A stretch of 64,000 nt of DNA from JAQUTK01 sp963677415 (GTDB taxonomy: Bacteria; Bacteroidota; Bacteroidia; Bacteroidales; JAQUTK01): contig CAXXFJ010000048.1 of NCBI GenBank assembly GCA_963677415.2, positions 62,001 through 126,000 on the forward strand, given 5' to 3'. The position numbers were made by a program, and so were the translations under genes. The notes below the pieces were generated by a model that was given only the letters and a program-made list of their open reading frames with translations, was not told where the DNA came from and made no database searches. Below are positions 44,439 to 53,811 of this stretch, in pieces; position 1 is the stretch's first letter; each line of letters begins with the position of its first letter.

Positions 44439-45137
44439 TTAGCCGATGCGGCTGATTCTTCTTAGTTTATCTTCATCCAATACAAGAATCTTTCTTCCAT
44501 CTACGATAATTAGTTTCTCTGATGCAAAGTTGGATAGGGTACGGATTGCATTTGAGGTCGTCATATTAGATAATCCCGCAAGATCTTCTCTGGAAAGGAA
44601 GATACTAAGTGTCAGGTTGTCTTCTTCGTATCCGTATTTATCTTTCAGTACGAGCAATGCTTCGGCGAGTCGTCCGCGAATATGTTTTTGAGTGAGAGTG
44701 ACTGTCCGCTCATCTGCAATACCTAAATCGACAGAAAGTTCACGAATAAGAAACAGGGCAACCTTGTTGTTTTCTTCCACAAATCTAGACATGAGTTCCA
44801 TTGGGATAAACACAACGGTAGAGGATTCAAAAGCAGCTGCGCTTGTTAAGTAGGGTTCTGTTGCGAAAAAAGCCCGATATCCGAAATATTGAACAGGACG
44901 AATCATCCGAATAATCTGACTTCTTCCTCCTACACCTTCTTTGTATATCTTGACTTTTCCTTTTAAAAGACACATGATGTTCGTTGCCTCATCCCCTTCA
45001 CTATAAATAATCTCATTCTTTTTATAGAACTGGATAGAATGATTAATTTTTACAGCATCACGTTGTTCTTCCGTCAGAAGTTCCCAAAACTCTGAAAGTT
45101 CGTACAAATCAAAATCGATATACTCTTTTTTACTCAT
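44439..45137 (-). CDS. Crp/Fnr-family transcriptional regulator
   Basis: 232 residues. The N-terminal cyclic-nucleotide-binding-like domain (about 15-130) contains YKKNEIIYSEGDEATNIMCLLKGKVKIY. A dimerisation helix follows, then a C-terminal winged helix (about 165-232) with LSREDLAGLSNMTTSNAIRTLSNFASEKLI. No cysteine cluster typical of Fnr iron-sulfur sensing is visible at the N-terminus, and the phosphate-binding arginine of Crp is not clearly kept, so the signal is unknown. Divergent from the DUF5686 gene, which it may control. Confidence 0.87.
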   Translation of the reverse strand: MSKKEYIDFDLYELSEFWELLTEEQRDAVKINHSIQFYKKNEIIYSEGDEATNIMCLLKGKVKIYKEGVGGRSQIIRMIRPVQYFGYRAFFATEPYLTSAAAFESSTVVFIPMELMSRFVEENNKVALFLIRELSVDLGIADERTVTLTQKHIRGRLAEALLVLKDKYGYEEDNLTLSIFLSREDLAGLSNMTTSNAIRTLSNFASEKLIIVDGRKILVLDEDKLRRISRIG

Positions 45138-45165
45138 TGCTGCTTTATAAGCATGTTATGCAGCA

Positions 45166-45173
45166 CAAAAATA
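45166..45173 (-). promoter_or_regulatory. -7 box for the Crp/Fnr gene
   Basis: Minus strand TATTTTTG, a full TAnnTTTG match, 29 bp before the ATG at 45137. Confidence 0.45.
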
Positions 45174-45254
45174 GATCAAAAACATTAATTCTCATTCTTT
45201 TAACCTATAAAAAATGAAAACAGGCTGTTATTATTTCTATTTTTGTTCGCTTTT

Positions 45255-47441
45255 ATGCCTAAGTACACCAGATACATATTGTTTTTGTTTATCTGCTTCT
45301 GTTTATTCTCCTCGAGAACTCAAGCTGATGTTCCCCCGTTTATGATTATTCCTACGGACTCAATCGTAGCAAATTGTATTCGGATGGCTCCGCTATTTGA
45401 AAAGAAGATAAAAACACTTCAGTCGGTGGTATATACCAAAGCCGTAGTTACTGTCAAAAAGCGGAATGAATTAATAAGGATGATTCCAGCAGAAATCCGA
45501 TTGGCAAACAAAAGTAGTCAATATATCCAGGAGCTGATCAGTGATGTCCGTTTTACTGCACCCGATATTTACGAGTCTAAAGTAATATCATATAACAATA
45601 CGACAAAGAATAATGTAAATCCGAATACTCGTATCCTTTCTTTCTTGAAAATCAATGTTTTTAGTCAAACCTATCTTTCCAACACAGTAATCTCTCCGCT
45701 TAGTGAAAAGGCCAGGAAGTACTACAAATATGAGTATGACGAAGTCGTTTATGAAGATGATGGTACTTTCTATTACAGGATAAAGATTATTCCTAAGTAT
45801 AAGAGTCAACAGCTGGTGAGTGGCTATATGGATGTTATCCCGAAGACTTGGGGACTAAAGAGATTGACTTTTAAAGGTGAATATGCACAAACTCTTTTTA
45901 ATGTCGAACTAAAACTGAAGGAACTTGAAAAAGATGTGTTTGTTGTCGAGGAACATAAGATTGATATTAACACTCACTTCTTAGGGAATACAATAAAAGG
46001 ATTGTATCATACTCATGTGGCAGTGGAAATGTATCAGCTAAATGATACGGTTCTGAATGCAGAAAATCCTGTTGGATATGATTTGAGTAGCTTTTTCACT
46101 CCAAAAGAGAAAGGAGTGAAAATGGAAATTAATCCCGATCAGACATTTTGGAAACAAAATCGTCCATTACCGCTTTCAAAGGAAGAAGACGAAATCTTCA
46201 ATAGAATGAAAGATACCACTACATCTTCTGCCAAAAGGTCATCCATTGTCTTTGATCCAACGTCCTATATCCTGGATGTGGCAAGCCGCGTTTCATCTCC
46301 AGTTCGTTCAAATGCCAATGACTACATGCAACTGGACTATCGGGGAATAGTAAATCCAGCTTTGTTTGATTTTAGTAAGACGGACGGTCTTATCTGGAGA
46401 CAAGATCTGATGATTGGGAAAGAATACTCAGGAAGCAGAATACTTCAGTTTCATCCTCAATTGGGTTATGCATTTAAATCGAATGACTTTTATTGGGGCA
46501 CGGATTTGTCTTTTCTATATAATCCGAAGAAACGAGGGTATCTGAATATAGGTGTCGGCAATGGCAACAGGATTTACAATAGTCAGATGTTTGATAAGTT
46601 AAAGAGTGACTCTGTCCTTAATTTAGATTCTGTTCATTTTAAATACTATAATGAGCTGAACTTCAGAGTTGGAGTATCCCAAGAGATCTTTAATGGGTTG
46701 GAGCTATCTCTTTCTTTGCGTTACTATATCCGTTCACCGAAATTGTACGGTAGTTCGTACCCTTCTAATAGTGGATCAGAGAATAATGGAGCATTAAGTG
46801 AGTTGAGCGATGATTATCGTTCGTTTGCTCCAATGATGAGGGTGACGTGGACCCCAGGTCAATATTATAGATATGAAAAAGAAAAAAAGATTTATATGCA
46901 TTCTTCTTATCCTACATTTAATTTTGAGTATGAACGCGGAATGTCAGGTATCTTAAAAAGTCATAGCAAGTATGAACGGATTGAACTTGACCTTTCTCAA
47001 AGTATTGATCTGGGATTACTTCGTTTTTTGCGTTATGAAGTTGGAGCAGGGATATTTACAAATGCCCAATCTCTTTACTTTGCCAATTTCTCTTATTTCT
47101 CCAAACGTACTTTACCTAACAATTGGAATAATACCTTCGGAGGCGTCTTTGAGGTATTGGACAACCGTTGGTTTGGTTCTGCTGACCGTTATTGGCAGAT
47201 GCATCTGCAATTGCAGGCACCGATGTTATTCTCCCGTTATTTTCCCGGTCTTTCCAAGTGGATGGTTTCGGAGCGCTTGTATGTAGGCAAATTGGCTATG
47301 CCATCATTTCCTTCTTATAGCGAACTTGGTTATGGTATAGGCAACCATGTGTTTAATGCCGCTTTATTTACGAGCTTCAAAGGTGTTGACTTTTATGGAG
47401 TCGGCTTTAAGTTCTCTCTGGAATTATTTAATTCTTGGTAA
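45255..47441 (+). CDS. DUF5686-family outer-membrane beta-barrel protein
   Basis: 728 residues from ATG 45255, with a signal peptide (YILFLFICFCLFSS, cut near TQA). A periplasmic N-terminal region of about 330 residues is followed by a barrel-like second half with alternating hydrophobic strands, YxxxxF-type strand ends and a terminal aromatic motif (FKFSLELFNSW). The terminal Trp/Phe is compatible with Bam-dependent insertion. DUF5686 members occur across Bacteroidetes, and no function is established. It starts at a preferred ATG, not the in-frame TTG four codons earlier, and its end overlaps the convergent DUF1460 gene by 18 bp. Confidence 0.8.
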   Translation: MPKYTRYILFLFICFCLFSSRTQADVPPFMIIPTDSIVANCIRMAPLFEKKIKTLQSVVYTKAVVTVKKRNELIRMIPAEIRLANKSSQYIQELISDVRFTAPDIYESKVISYNNTTKNNVNPNTRILSFLKINVFSQTYLSNTVISPLSEKARKYYKYEYDEVVYEDDGTFYYRIKIIPKYKSQQLVSGYMDVIPKTWGLKRLTFKGEYAQTLFNVELKLKELEKDVFVVEEHKIDINTHFLGNTIKGLYHTHVAVEMYQLNDTVLNAENPVGYDLSSFFTPKEKGVKMEINPDQTFWKQNRPLPLSKEEDEIFNRMKDTTTSSAKRSSIVFDPTSYILDVASRVSSPVRSNANDYMQLDYRGIVNPALFDFSKTDGLIWRQDLMIGKEYSGSRILQFHPQLGYAFKSNDFYWGTDLSFLYNPKKRGYLNIGVGNGNRIYNSQMFDKLKSDSVLNLDSVHFKYYNELNFRVGVSQEIFNGLELSLSLRYYIRSPKLYGSSYPSNSGSENNGALSELSDDYRSFAPMMRVTWTPGQYYRYEKEKKIYMHSSYPTFNFEYERGMSGILKSHSKYERIELDLSQSIDLGLLRFLRYEVGAGIFTNAQSLYFANFSYFSKRTLPNNWNNTFGGVFEVLDNRWFGSADRYWQMHLQLQAPMLFSRYFPGLSKWMVSERLYVGKLAMPSFPSYSELGYGIGNHVFNAALFTSFKGVDFYGVGFKFSLELFNSW

Positions 47442-48302
47442 TTGCCCGGTCATGCGGATTACGATGATACCTGTCTGCTTTTTGTTGGAGGCCAGATAGT
47501 CGGCGAGAGTCATTGTTGAAATAACGACTTTCTTCTCTGTAGCTGAGGCATGCATCAGTTTGACCGCTCCTTCCTTTTTATAGGCAATCCCAACATGACT
47601 AATGTCGAGTCCTTCTATGGCAGTCGTAATTGCAATAAGGTCTCCGTTTTCAATCATTCCTGATTGTTTATTGACTTCTGCTTTGGGTAAATAATAAAAA
47701 GGTGTGGACCGTACGCCTTCTTCTGTCTGCTCAATAGAGGGTATCCATGCCGCATTTGCAGCTAAAGCTTCATAAGCCTGATAGTGCGTACTCATAAAGT
47801 TCAAGTTGAAATTAATCTCTTCACCATTCATCTCCTTGGTTACATCCCTTACTATTCCCTTTTTTTGATTATTCAGGATCCATTCTGAGAAATAGTGAAG
47901 CCTTGAGAGATATCCATCCCTTTTCCCATTGCGGTAGCGGATGAATTCCAGATTGTGGCAATAATTCTCAAAGTTCCCTTGTTGCTTCAATGTGAGAGTC
48001 AGTGCCATGACAGATTCCACAAAGGTGGTGCAATCAAGAGATCTGAGATTGACAACCAGCTTTTCAGGCGAGCGACCTTCAAGAGTGGACGCAACGTATG
48101 GGGTGTTTAAAAAAAACATACCGGTCTCTGCAATCAGAGTACCGGTAGTTTTATTTGCTAAGTCAGAGCATTTCTGTAAATAGGATTGAAAGATAAGGGA
48201 GTCTTCTTTTTCGTATACAATCTCCTTGTCAGCACTTTGTGCTGATGTCTTTCCAAGGAGGAACAAAGAAACCAGAATCATCCAAAGACTTTTCATAGCC
48301 AT
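47424..48302 (-). CDS. DUF1460 cell-wall amidase-like protein
   Basis: 292 residues with a cleavable signal peptide (LWMILVSLFLLGKTSAQS). DUF1460 proteins adopt an NlpC/P60-like cysteine peptidase fold and are annotated as N-acetylmuramoyl-L-alanine amidase-like. The candidate nucleophile lies in NLRSLDCTTFVESVMAL near residue 92, and the candidate base His in GLDISHVGIAYKKEG near residue 235. Periplasmic peptidoglycan turnover is the likely role. Follows prfB by 12 bp on the same strand and overlaps the end of the convergent DUF5686 gene. Confidence 0.85.
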   Translation of the reverse strand: MAMKSLWMILVSLFLLGKTSAQSADKEIVYEKEDSLIFQSYLQKCSDLANKTTGTLIAETGMFFLNTPYVASTLEGRSPEKLVVNLRSLDCTTFVESVMALTLTLKQQGNFENYCHNLEFIRYRNGKRDGYLSRLHYFSEWILNNQKKGIVRDVTKEMNGEEINFNLNFMSTHYQAYEALAANAAWIPSIEQTEEGVRSTPFYYLPKAEVNKQSGMIENGDLIAITTAIEGLDISHVGIAYKKEGAVKLMHASATEKKVVISTMTLADYLASNKKQTGIIVIRMTGQLPRIK

Positions 48303-48314
48303 TTATTTGCTAAG

Positions 48315-49434
48315 TTATTTTCCAAGCTTGCCTGCAAACTCCATGTGGTAGGCCTTGATAAATCCGTCAATATCTCCATCCATCACATTTTGCACATTGG
48401 AGGTCTGATAGTTTGTACGATGATCTTTCACACGTCGGTCATCAAACACATAGCTGCGAATTTGCGAACCCCATTCGATCTTCTTCTTGTTACCTTCTAC
48501 TATTTCCTGCTCCTTTCGACGCCTTTCCAGTTCGAAGTCATACAATTGAGATTTTAACAAGCGCATGGCATTTTCACGATTGCCCAACTGTGAACGGCTC
48601 TCCGTATTTTCTATCAACAGTTCTCGCGTCTCACCGGTATCCGGATCGAGATAGTTGTAACGAAGTCGAACTCCAGTCTCTACCTTGTTGACGTTCTGTC
48701 CACCGGCTCCACCCGATCTGAATGTATCCCAAGAGACATCAGCCGGATTGATCTCAATTTCAATAGTATCATCTACAAGAGGAACGACAAAGACTGATGC
48801 AAAAGAAGTCATACGCTTTCCCTGCGCATTGTAGGGTGAAACACGCACTAAGCGGTGAACCCCATTTTCACTTTTTAGGTAGCCATATGCAAACTCTCCC
48901 TCAATCTGAAATGTTACCGTTTTTATACCGGCATCATCACCTTCCTGAAAGTTTGTCTGTGTCACCTTATATCCTTTGCTCTCACACCAGCGTGCATACA
49001 TGCGCATTAACATGGATGCCCAGTCATTACTTTCTGTACCACCAGCTCCTGCATTGATCTTCAAAACTGCGCCAAGTTTATCTTCTTCATGACGCAACAT
49101 ATTCTTCATCTCGAGATTTTCGAGCATATAATTAACACGTGCAAAAGCGGTGTCAACATCCTCCTCTGTAGCAATCTCTTCTTTTACATATTCAAATGCA
49201 AGTTCTAATTCTTCTGTAGCAGCATGTGTCTGATTAAAATCCTCAACCCATTTTCTCAGGCCTTTAATTTTTCTCATTTGAGCTTCCGCAGCCTTTGCAT
49301 CATCCCAGAAGTTTGGGTCTTGCGTGCGAATCTCTTCTTCTTCGATTTCAATTAATTTTGAATCGACGTCAAAGATACCTCCTCAGCGCATCAACGCGCT
49401 CTTTCACATCTTTAAGTTGTTCTATTGTAATCAT
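48315..49434 (-). CDS. prfB: peptide chain release factor 2 with +1 programmed frameshift
   Basis: RF2 terminates translation at UGA and UAA. ATG 49434 opens a short first frame (MITIEQLKDVKERVDALRRYL) that stops at an in-frame UGA after about 21 codons. Slipping +1 on CTT-TGA-C continues DVDSKLIEIEEEE and then the main frame. Full product about 372 residues. The catalytic GGQ lies in RSGGAGGQNVNKVE near residue 250, and the region expected to hold the SPF-type codon-recognition loop precedes it. The internal UGA makes RF2 control its own synthesis. It lies in an operon behind the acyl-CoA synthetase gene. Confidence 0.97.
49369..49383 (-). promoter_or_regulatory. +1 frameshift site of prfB
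   Basis: Minus strand AGGAGG-TAT-CTT-TGAC: a Shine-Dalgarno-like AGGAGG three bases before CTT, then the UGA stop and C. This is the classical RF2 autoregulation signal, here with a perfect anti-SD match. Confidence 0.92.
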
Positions 49435-49449
49435 TTTGTTCGTAAGTTA

Positions 49450-51243
49450 TTATATATACATTTTTTCTATTTCTGTGGCATACCTTTCTTCAATAGCTTT
49501 GCGCTTCATCTTAAGGGTATTGGTGAGTTCGCCATTCTCCATGCTGAACGGTTGAGCCAGTAGCGTAAATTTCTTGATTTGCTCATAGTTTGCAAATTCC
49601 ACTTGCATTGCATTGATCCGATTTCTATAGAGTTCGATGATCTGTTCGTTTTTTACCAGCTCATTCATGTCCGAACACTCAATATTGTTTTGCTGAGCAT
49701 ATTTCTGTAAGGTGATATACGCAGGGACAATCAATGCGGTTACGTACTTTCGTGTGTTTCCGATGGCAGCAATCTGGTCGATATATTTGTCTTCGCCCAT
49801 CTTTGTTTCAATAGCCTGAGGAGCAACATATTTTCCATTACTAGTTTTGTAAAGATCCTTGATGCGCTCTTTCATGATAAGATAGTTACCATCCAAAGCT
49901 CCGGCATCTCCGGTCTTGAACCATCCATCTACGAATGATTTTGCATTCTCTTCCGGTTTATTGTAGTACCCTTTGATGATGGTCTTTCCTTTCAGTAAGA
50001 TCTCGCCATTCTCATCGATTCTTACCTCAACATCAGGCATGATCCTACCAACTGTTCCAATTTTGTATCCTGTTTTCCAGAAACAGCTAACGGTAGCAGT
50101 TGACTCTGTGAGTCCGTAACCATTTAAAATATTGATACCTACGGCATGAAGGAATATGTTTATGTTATCCGATAAAGCCGCTCCGGCTGTAGGGAAGAAG
50201 TTTCCTCTATCAATACCAATCGTTTTCTTTAGTAGCGTGTAAATAGTCTTATCATACAATTTATATTTGATTGAGAGACCCAAAGGAGGAGTCTTTCCCT
50301 CATTTATAAACTGAATGTTATGTTTGCGTCCGGTTTCAATAGCATCCAGAAAAACTTTCCGGGTGATTGTTCCGGACGAATTGATTTTTTCCTGAACAGC
50401 TTCGTATACTTTCTCCCAGAAGCGAGGCACACTACACATGACTGTTGGCCTAACTTCTTTAATAGTTACCTGAATAGTTTTAGGGTCATGATTAATAGCA
50501 AGCTCAGTTCCCAAAGTCAAGCATAAAAGGTACCACGTTTTTTCAAAGACATGCGTCATAGGTAAGAAGCTCATAGAAAGATCCTTGTCTGACAGATCTG
50601 GCAAGCGCCCGGGGTGAATACGCATGGCTTCCTGAAAGTTACTGTGGCACAGTATTGCCCCTTTTGGTTCACCGGTAGTACCCGATGTATACAGAATGGC
50701 AGCAGTATCTTCCAGAGTGGCAGAGGCCATTCTCTCTTTCAGATCCTTATTTGCATTCGAAGACTCTGCTGTCTGAAGGAAATCACTAAAGTAAATAGAA
50801 CTTTTATCCAGTTGGTGCTTCACTACCTTTGGATCAAAGATGATGATCTGAATCAATGTCGGACAGTTTGTTGATGCCTTCCATGCGTTATCATACTGAG
50901 GCTGCTCGCCGACAAACAAGAATCGGACTGAAGCATCGTTGATGATATATTCTATCTGTACCGAACTGCTTGTCGCGTAGATTGGAACAGACACTGCTCT
51001 GTTTTGAAACAATCCAAATTCAGTAATCAAATACTCAGGCATGTTTTGAGAACACACAGCTACATTTTCCTGTATCTTTAATCCGTTAATTGTAAAAGCA
51101 AGAGCGGCTCTTGAAACCAATTCATTAAATTGATTCCATGATGTTGGATTCCAACTGCCGGATACCTGGTCTTTGCATCGGAATGCAGCTCTTTCGCCAT
51201 ATTTCTTCGCTTGGGTCTGGATGAGGCTCGCGTAATGAATCAT
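49450..51243 (-). CDS. long-chain fatty acid-CoA ligase (FadD/ACSL type)
   Basis: AMP-forming enzyme activating fatty acids to acyl-CoA at the inner face of the membrane. 597 residues, as in bacterial ACSL proteins. Adenylation motifs: P-loop ILYTSGTTGEPKGA near residue 186, HVFEKTWYLLCLTLG, NGYGLTESTATVSCF near 395, and the hinge region GWFKTGDAGALDGNYLIMKERIKDLYKTSNGKYVAPQ near 435-475 with the catalytic Asp and Lys. The C-terminal lid follows. Transcribed before prfB with a 15-bp gap. Confidence 0.93.
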   Translation of the reverse strand: MIHYASLIQTQAKKYGERAAFRCKDQVSGSWNPTSWNQFNELVSRAALAFTINGLKIQENVAVCSQNMPEYLITEFGLFQNRAVSVPIYATSSSVQIEYIINDASVRFLFVGEQPQYDNAWKASTNCPTLIQIIIFDPKVVKHQLDKSSIYFSDFLQTAESSNANKDLKERMASATLEDTAAILYTSGTTGEPKGAILCHSNFQEAMRIHPGRLPDLSDKDLSMSFLPMTHVFEKTWYLLCLTLGTELAINHDPKTIQVTIKEVRPTVMCSVPRFWEKVYEAVQEKINSSGTITRKVFLDAIETGRKHNIQFINEGKTPPLGLSIKYKLYDKTIYTLLKKTIGIDRGNFFPTAGAALSDNINIFLHAVGINILNGYGLTESTATVSCFWKTGYKIGTVGRIMPDVEVRIDENGEILLKGKTIIKGYYNKPEENAKSFVDGWFKTGDAGALDGNYLIMKERIKDLYKTSNGKYVAPQAIETKMGEDKYIDQIAAIGNTRKYVTALIVPAYITLQKYAQQNNIECSDMNELVKNEQIIELYRNRINAMQVEFANYEQIKKFTLLAQPFSMENGELTNTLKMKRKAIEERYATEIEKMYI

Positions 51244-51268
51244 AAATCAAATGATTTAGTTTGGTTTG

Positions 51269-51276
51269 CAAAATTA
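51269..51276 (-). promoter_or_regulatory. -7 box for the acyl-CoA ligase operon
   Basis: Minus strand TAATTTTG, a full TAnnTTTG match, 26 bp before the ATG at 51243. Confidence 0.45.
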
Positions 51277-51352
51277 GATCATTCTTATCATATATCAACT
51301 ATGAAGCTGCAATAAAATGGTAACATATAACCAGTCTCTCGATAATTTGCAT

Positions 51353-51360
51353 TATGTTTG
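51353..51360 (+). promoter_or_regulatory. -7 box for the M20 deacylase gene
   Basis: TATGTTTG, a full TAnnTTTG match, 20 bp before the ATG at 51381. Confidence 0.45.
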
Positions 51361-51380
51361 TACATTAAAACACTACAAGT

Positions 51381-52442
51381 ATGGATATTAATAACTCTTT
51401 TGAAGAGGCCCAATCACTATTGAAAAGTCTCATTGCCATACCTTCACTAAGTCGTGAAGAAGAGGCTGTGTGTAATTTTCTTCAAGAATATCTAACAGGA
51501 AAAGGGCTTAAAGTGAGAAGGAAGAATAATAATCTTTATCTCATCTCCCAAGAGTTTGATGAGGCTAAGCCTACCTTATTATTAAATGCGCACCTCGATA
51601 CAGTAAAGCCTGCAGCCGGATGGCAACAAGATCCATATACTCCTTTGGAAAAAGACGGACGAATCTATGGCTTGGGGAGCAATGATGATGGAGCCAGTCT
51701 GGTTTGTTTGCTGGCTACCTTTCTGATTTTGCAAGAGACCAAGCAGAGTTACAATCTTATCTTTCTTGCTTCTGCAGAGGAAGAGATATCCGGAAATAAG
51801 GGAATTGAAAGTGTTTTAGAAGAACTTCCCCCATGCTCTTTCGCCATCGTAGGAGAACCCACAGGGATGCACCCTGCCATTGCCGAAAAAGGTCTGATGG
51901 TGCTTGATTGTATTTCCAGGGGAGTAGCCGGACATGCGGCTCGCAATGAAGGAGTCAACGCAATATATAAAGCAATTTCAGATATACAGTGGTTTCAAAC
52001 CTATACATTCCCAAAAGTATCAGATATGCTTGGAGCTGTAAAGACATCAGTTACGCAAATTACTGCCGGAACTCAACACAATGTAACTCCTGGTGAATGT
52101 ACTTTTGTGGTGGATGTTCGCAGCAATGATTGTTACTCAAATCAAGAATTATTCGAACTGATAAAAGCCAATGTAGCCTGCGAAGTAATGCCGCGCTCTT
52201 TCAGGCTAAACTCTTCACATATATCTTCGGATCATCCGTTTGTGCAGCGAGCCATCCTGCAAGGGCGAACACCTTTCGGTTCGCCGACCTTATCCGATCA
52301 GTCATTGATTCCTTATCCTTCAGTGAAAATTGGTCCGGGAGAATCGTCGCGTTCTCATACCTCCGGAGAATATATCTATCTGGACGAACTGAAAGAAGCA
52401 ATCACTATATATACACAGCTTCTTGACGGTTTGACATTATAG
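51381..52442 (+). CDS. argE: M20-family metallo-deacylase, acetylornithine deacetylase type
   Basis: 353 residues. Dinuclear zinc amidohydrolase: the metal site begins with LLNAHLDTVKPAAGW near residues 72-86, then GSNDDGASLVCLLA with the bridging Asp, the catalytic Glu pair in ASAEEEISGNKG near 130 and GEPTGMHPAIAEKG. The last metal His is in SSRSHTSGEYIYLDE near 330. Its length and the GEPTxMxPAIAEKG segment fit ArgE/DapE-like enzymes. In this genus the arginine route uses succinylated intermediates, so N-succinylornithine is a likely substrate. DapE remains an alternative, hence moderate confidence in the gene symbol. Confidence 0.75.
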   Translation: MDINNSFEEAQSLLKSLIAIPSLSREEEAVCNFLQEYLTGKGLKVRRKNNNLYLISQEFDEAKPTLLLNAHLDTVKPAAGWQQDPYTPLEKDGRIYGLGSNDDGASLVCLLATFLILQETKQSYNLIFLASAEEEISGNKGIESVLEELPPCSFAIVGEPTGMHPAIAEKGLMVLDCISRGVAGHAARNEGVNAIYKAISDIQWFQTYTFPKVSDMLGAVKTSVTQITAGTQHNVTPGECTFVVDVRSNDCYSNQELFELIKANVACEVMPRSFRLNSSHISSDHPFVQRAILQGRTPFGSPTLSDQSLIPYPSVKIGPGESSRSHTSGEYIYLDELKEAITIYTQLLDGLTL

Positions 52443-52452
52443 ACCCAGCCTC

Positions 52453-53811
52453 TCAACGACCCAGCCAGTTCTCAGGATTCAACTTCTCTGTCTCTTTTCT
52501 CAGCTGGAAGTGTAATTTGGTCAGGTTACCATCGTCAGTATCAGTATAGACCCTTCCCAGACTTTGTCGTGCCTTCACTTTGTCTCCCTGTTTGACATAC
52601 ACCTGACTGAGATTAGCATATATGGTGATATATTTCCCATGACGTACCATGACAGAGGTGTTATAACCAGGCAAGACGAACACCTTGCTTACTGTTCCGT
52701 CAAACACACAACGTGCATCAGATCCGGGGTTTGTCTCAATGTATATACCATCGTTTGATGTCTGTACATTTTTATATTCTGCATTTTGCTGAATGCCAAA
52801 ATGACCTGTGATGATACCCGCTCCTGTGATAGGAAAAGGCAATCTTCCCTTGTTGTTTTCAAAACTTCCTGCTAATTCTCTTTCCGAACGAGTCATTGCA
52901 TACCCTCCTTGAGAATCAGACTTTCTCGTTTCTGATGAATTCTTTGCCACAGCATTCTCTTCGGTTGACTTATCAGCCTTTTTATTGCCGCTCTTAGTTT
53001 TACTTTGGGCTTCTTTCGCAGCTCTTTCAGCTTCAGCTTTCTCTGCCCGTTCCGCTTCAGCTTTTGCCAAAGCCGCAGCACGTTCAACTTCCTCTTGAAT
53101 TAGTTTATCAATCTGGCGATCAAATGATGCTGCTTGTTCCCTTTGTTTCTTCAGATCACTTTCCAGTCCTTTTTGTTTCTTCTTGATGCCTTCCAACTCT
53201 GTTTTGCGAGTTGATTCTGCTTCCTTCAGTTTGCTCTCTTCTCCCTGACGTTCAACGCGGAAACTCTCTTTCTCGGTTTTCTTCTTCTCAAGTTCTTCTT
53301 TTGCTACTTTGATAGCATTTTGTTCGATGATAATCTCTTTACCCTGTTGATGACGCGACAATGAATATTCCCGCAAGTAACGAATGCGGCGGTAAGTTTG
53401 AGAAAGATCTTCAGCAGAAAGGATGAACATCAGTTTATCTTCAGACTTATTGTGGAAAGACATTGAGCTGATTGATTTTGCATATTGATTTTGTTTTGTT
53501 TTTAGTATGGCATTCAGCTCCACAATCTCCTTTTCTTTTTCATTGATTCCATTGTTAAGAAGAGCAATCTCATCATCAAGAGCTTGAATTAATTCGCGTC
53601 TTGTTTTTATTTGTTCAAACAAGAGATTTAGCTCTCTGGTCGACTGCTTTTCAGAGACCTTTGCATCCTTCAACAATTTGTTGGTAATCTCAATCCTCTC
53701 AAGCATCTCTTTTCGCTTGTTTTCAAGAGTATTGATTTGCTTATTGCTCTGTCCGAAAGCGCTAAACATAGTAATAAATAGCAGGGATAAGAGTGATATT
53801 GTCCTTCTCAT
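52453..53811 (-). CDS. EnvC-like murein hydrolase activator (coiled coil plus degenerate M23)
   Basis: 452 residues with a signal peptide (LLSLLFITMFSAFGQS). A long coiled coil spans about residues 22-250, followed by an Ala/Glu/Lys-rich linker. A C-terminal LytM/M23 fold covers about 330-452. The metal ligands are not kept: the usual HxxxD is replaced in TSNDGIYIET and the final HxH reads LHFQ, so the domain is probably non-catalytic. This is the EnvC architecture, in which the protein activates amidases at the division site; here by analogy. It is the last gene of the dut operon and its start overlaps the DUF4292 stop (ATGA). Confidence 0.88.
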   Translation of the reverse strand: MRRTISLLSLLFITMFSAFGQSNKQINTLENKRKEMLERIEITNKLLKDAKVSEKQSTRELNLLFEQIKTRRELIQALDDEIALLNNGINEKEKEIVELNAILKTKQNQYAKSISSMSFHNKSEDKLMFILSAEDLSQTYRRIRYLREYSLSRHQQGKEIIIEQNAIKVAKEELEKKKTEKESFRVERQGEESKLKEAESTRKTELEGIKKKQKGLESDLKKQREQAASFDRQIDKLIQEEVERAAALAKAEAERAEKAEAERAAKEAQSKTKSGNKKADKSTEENAVAKNSSETRKSDSQGGYAMTRSERELAGSFENNKGRLPFPITGAGIITGHFGIQQNAEYKNVQTSNDGIYIETNPGSDARCVFDGTVSKVFVLPGYNTSVMVRHGKYITIYANLSQVYVKQGDKVKARQSLGRVYTDTDDGNLTKLHFQLRKETEKLNPENWLGR

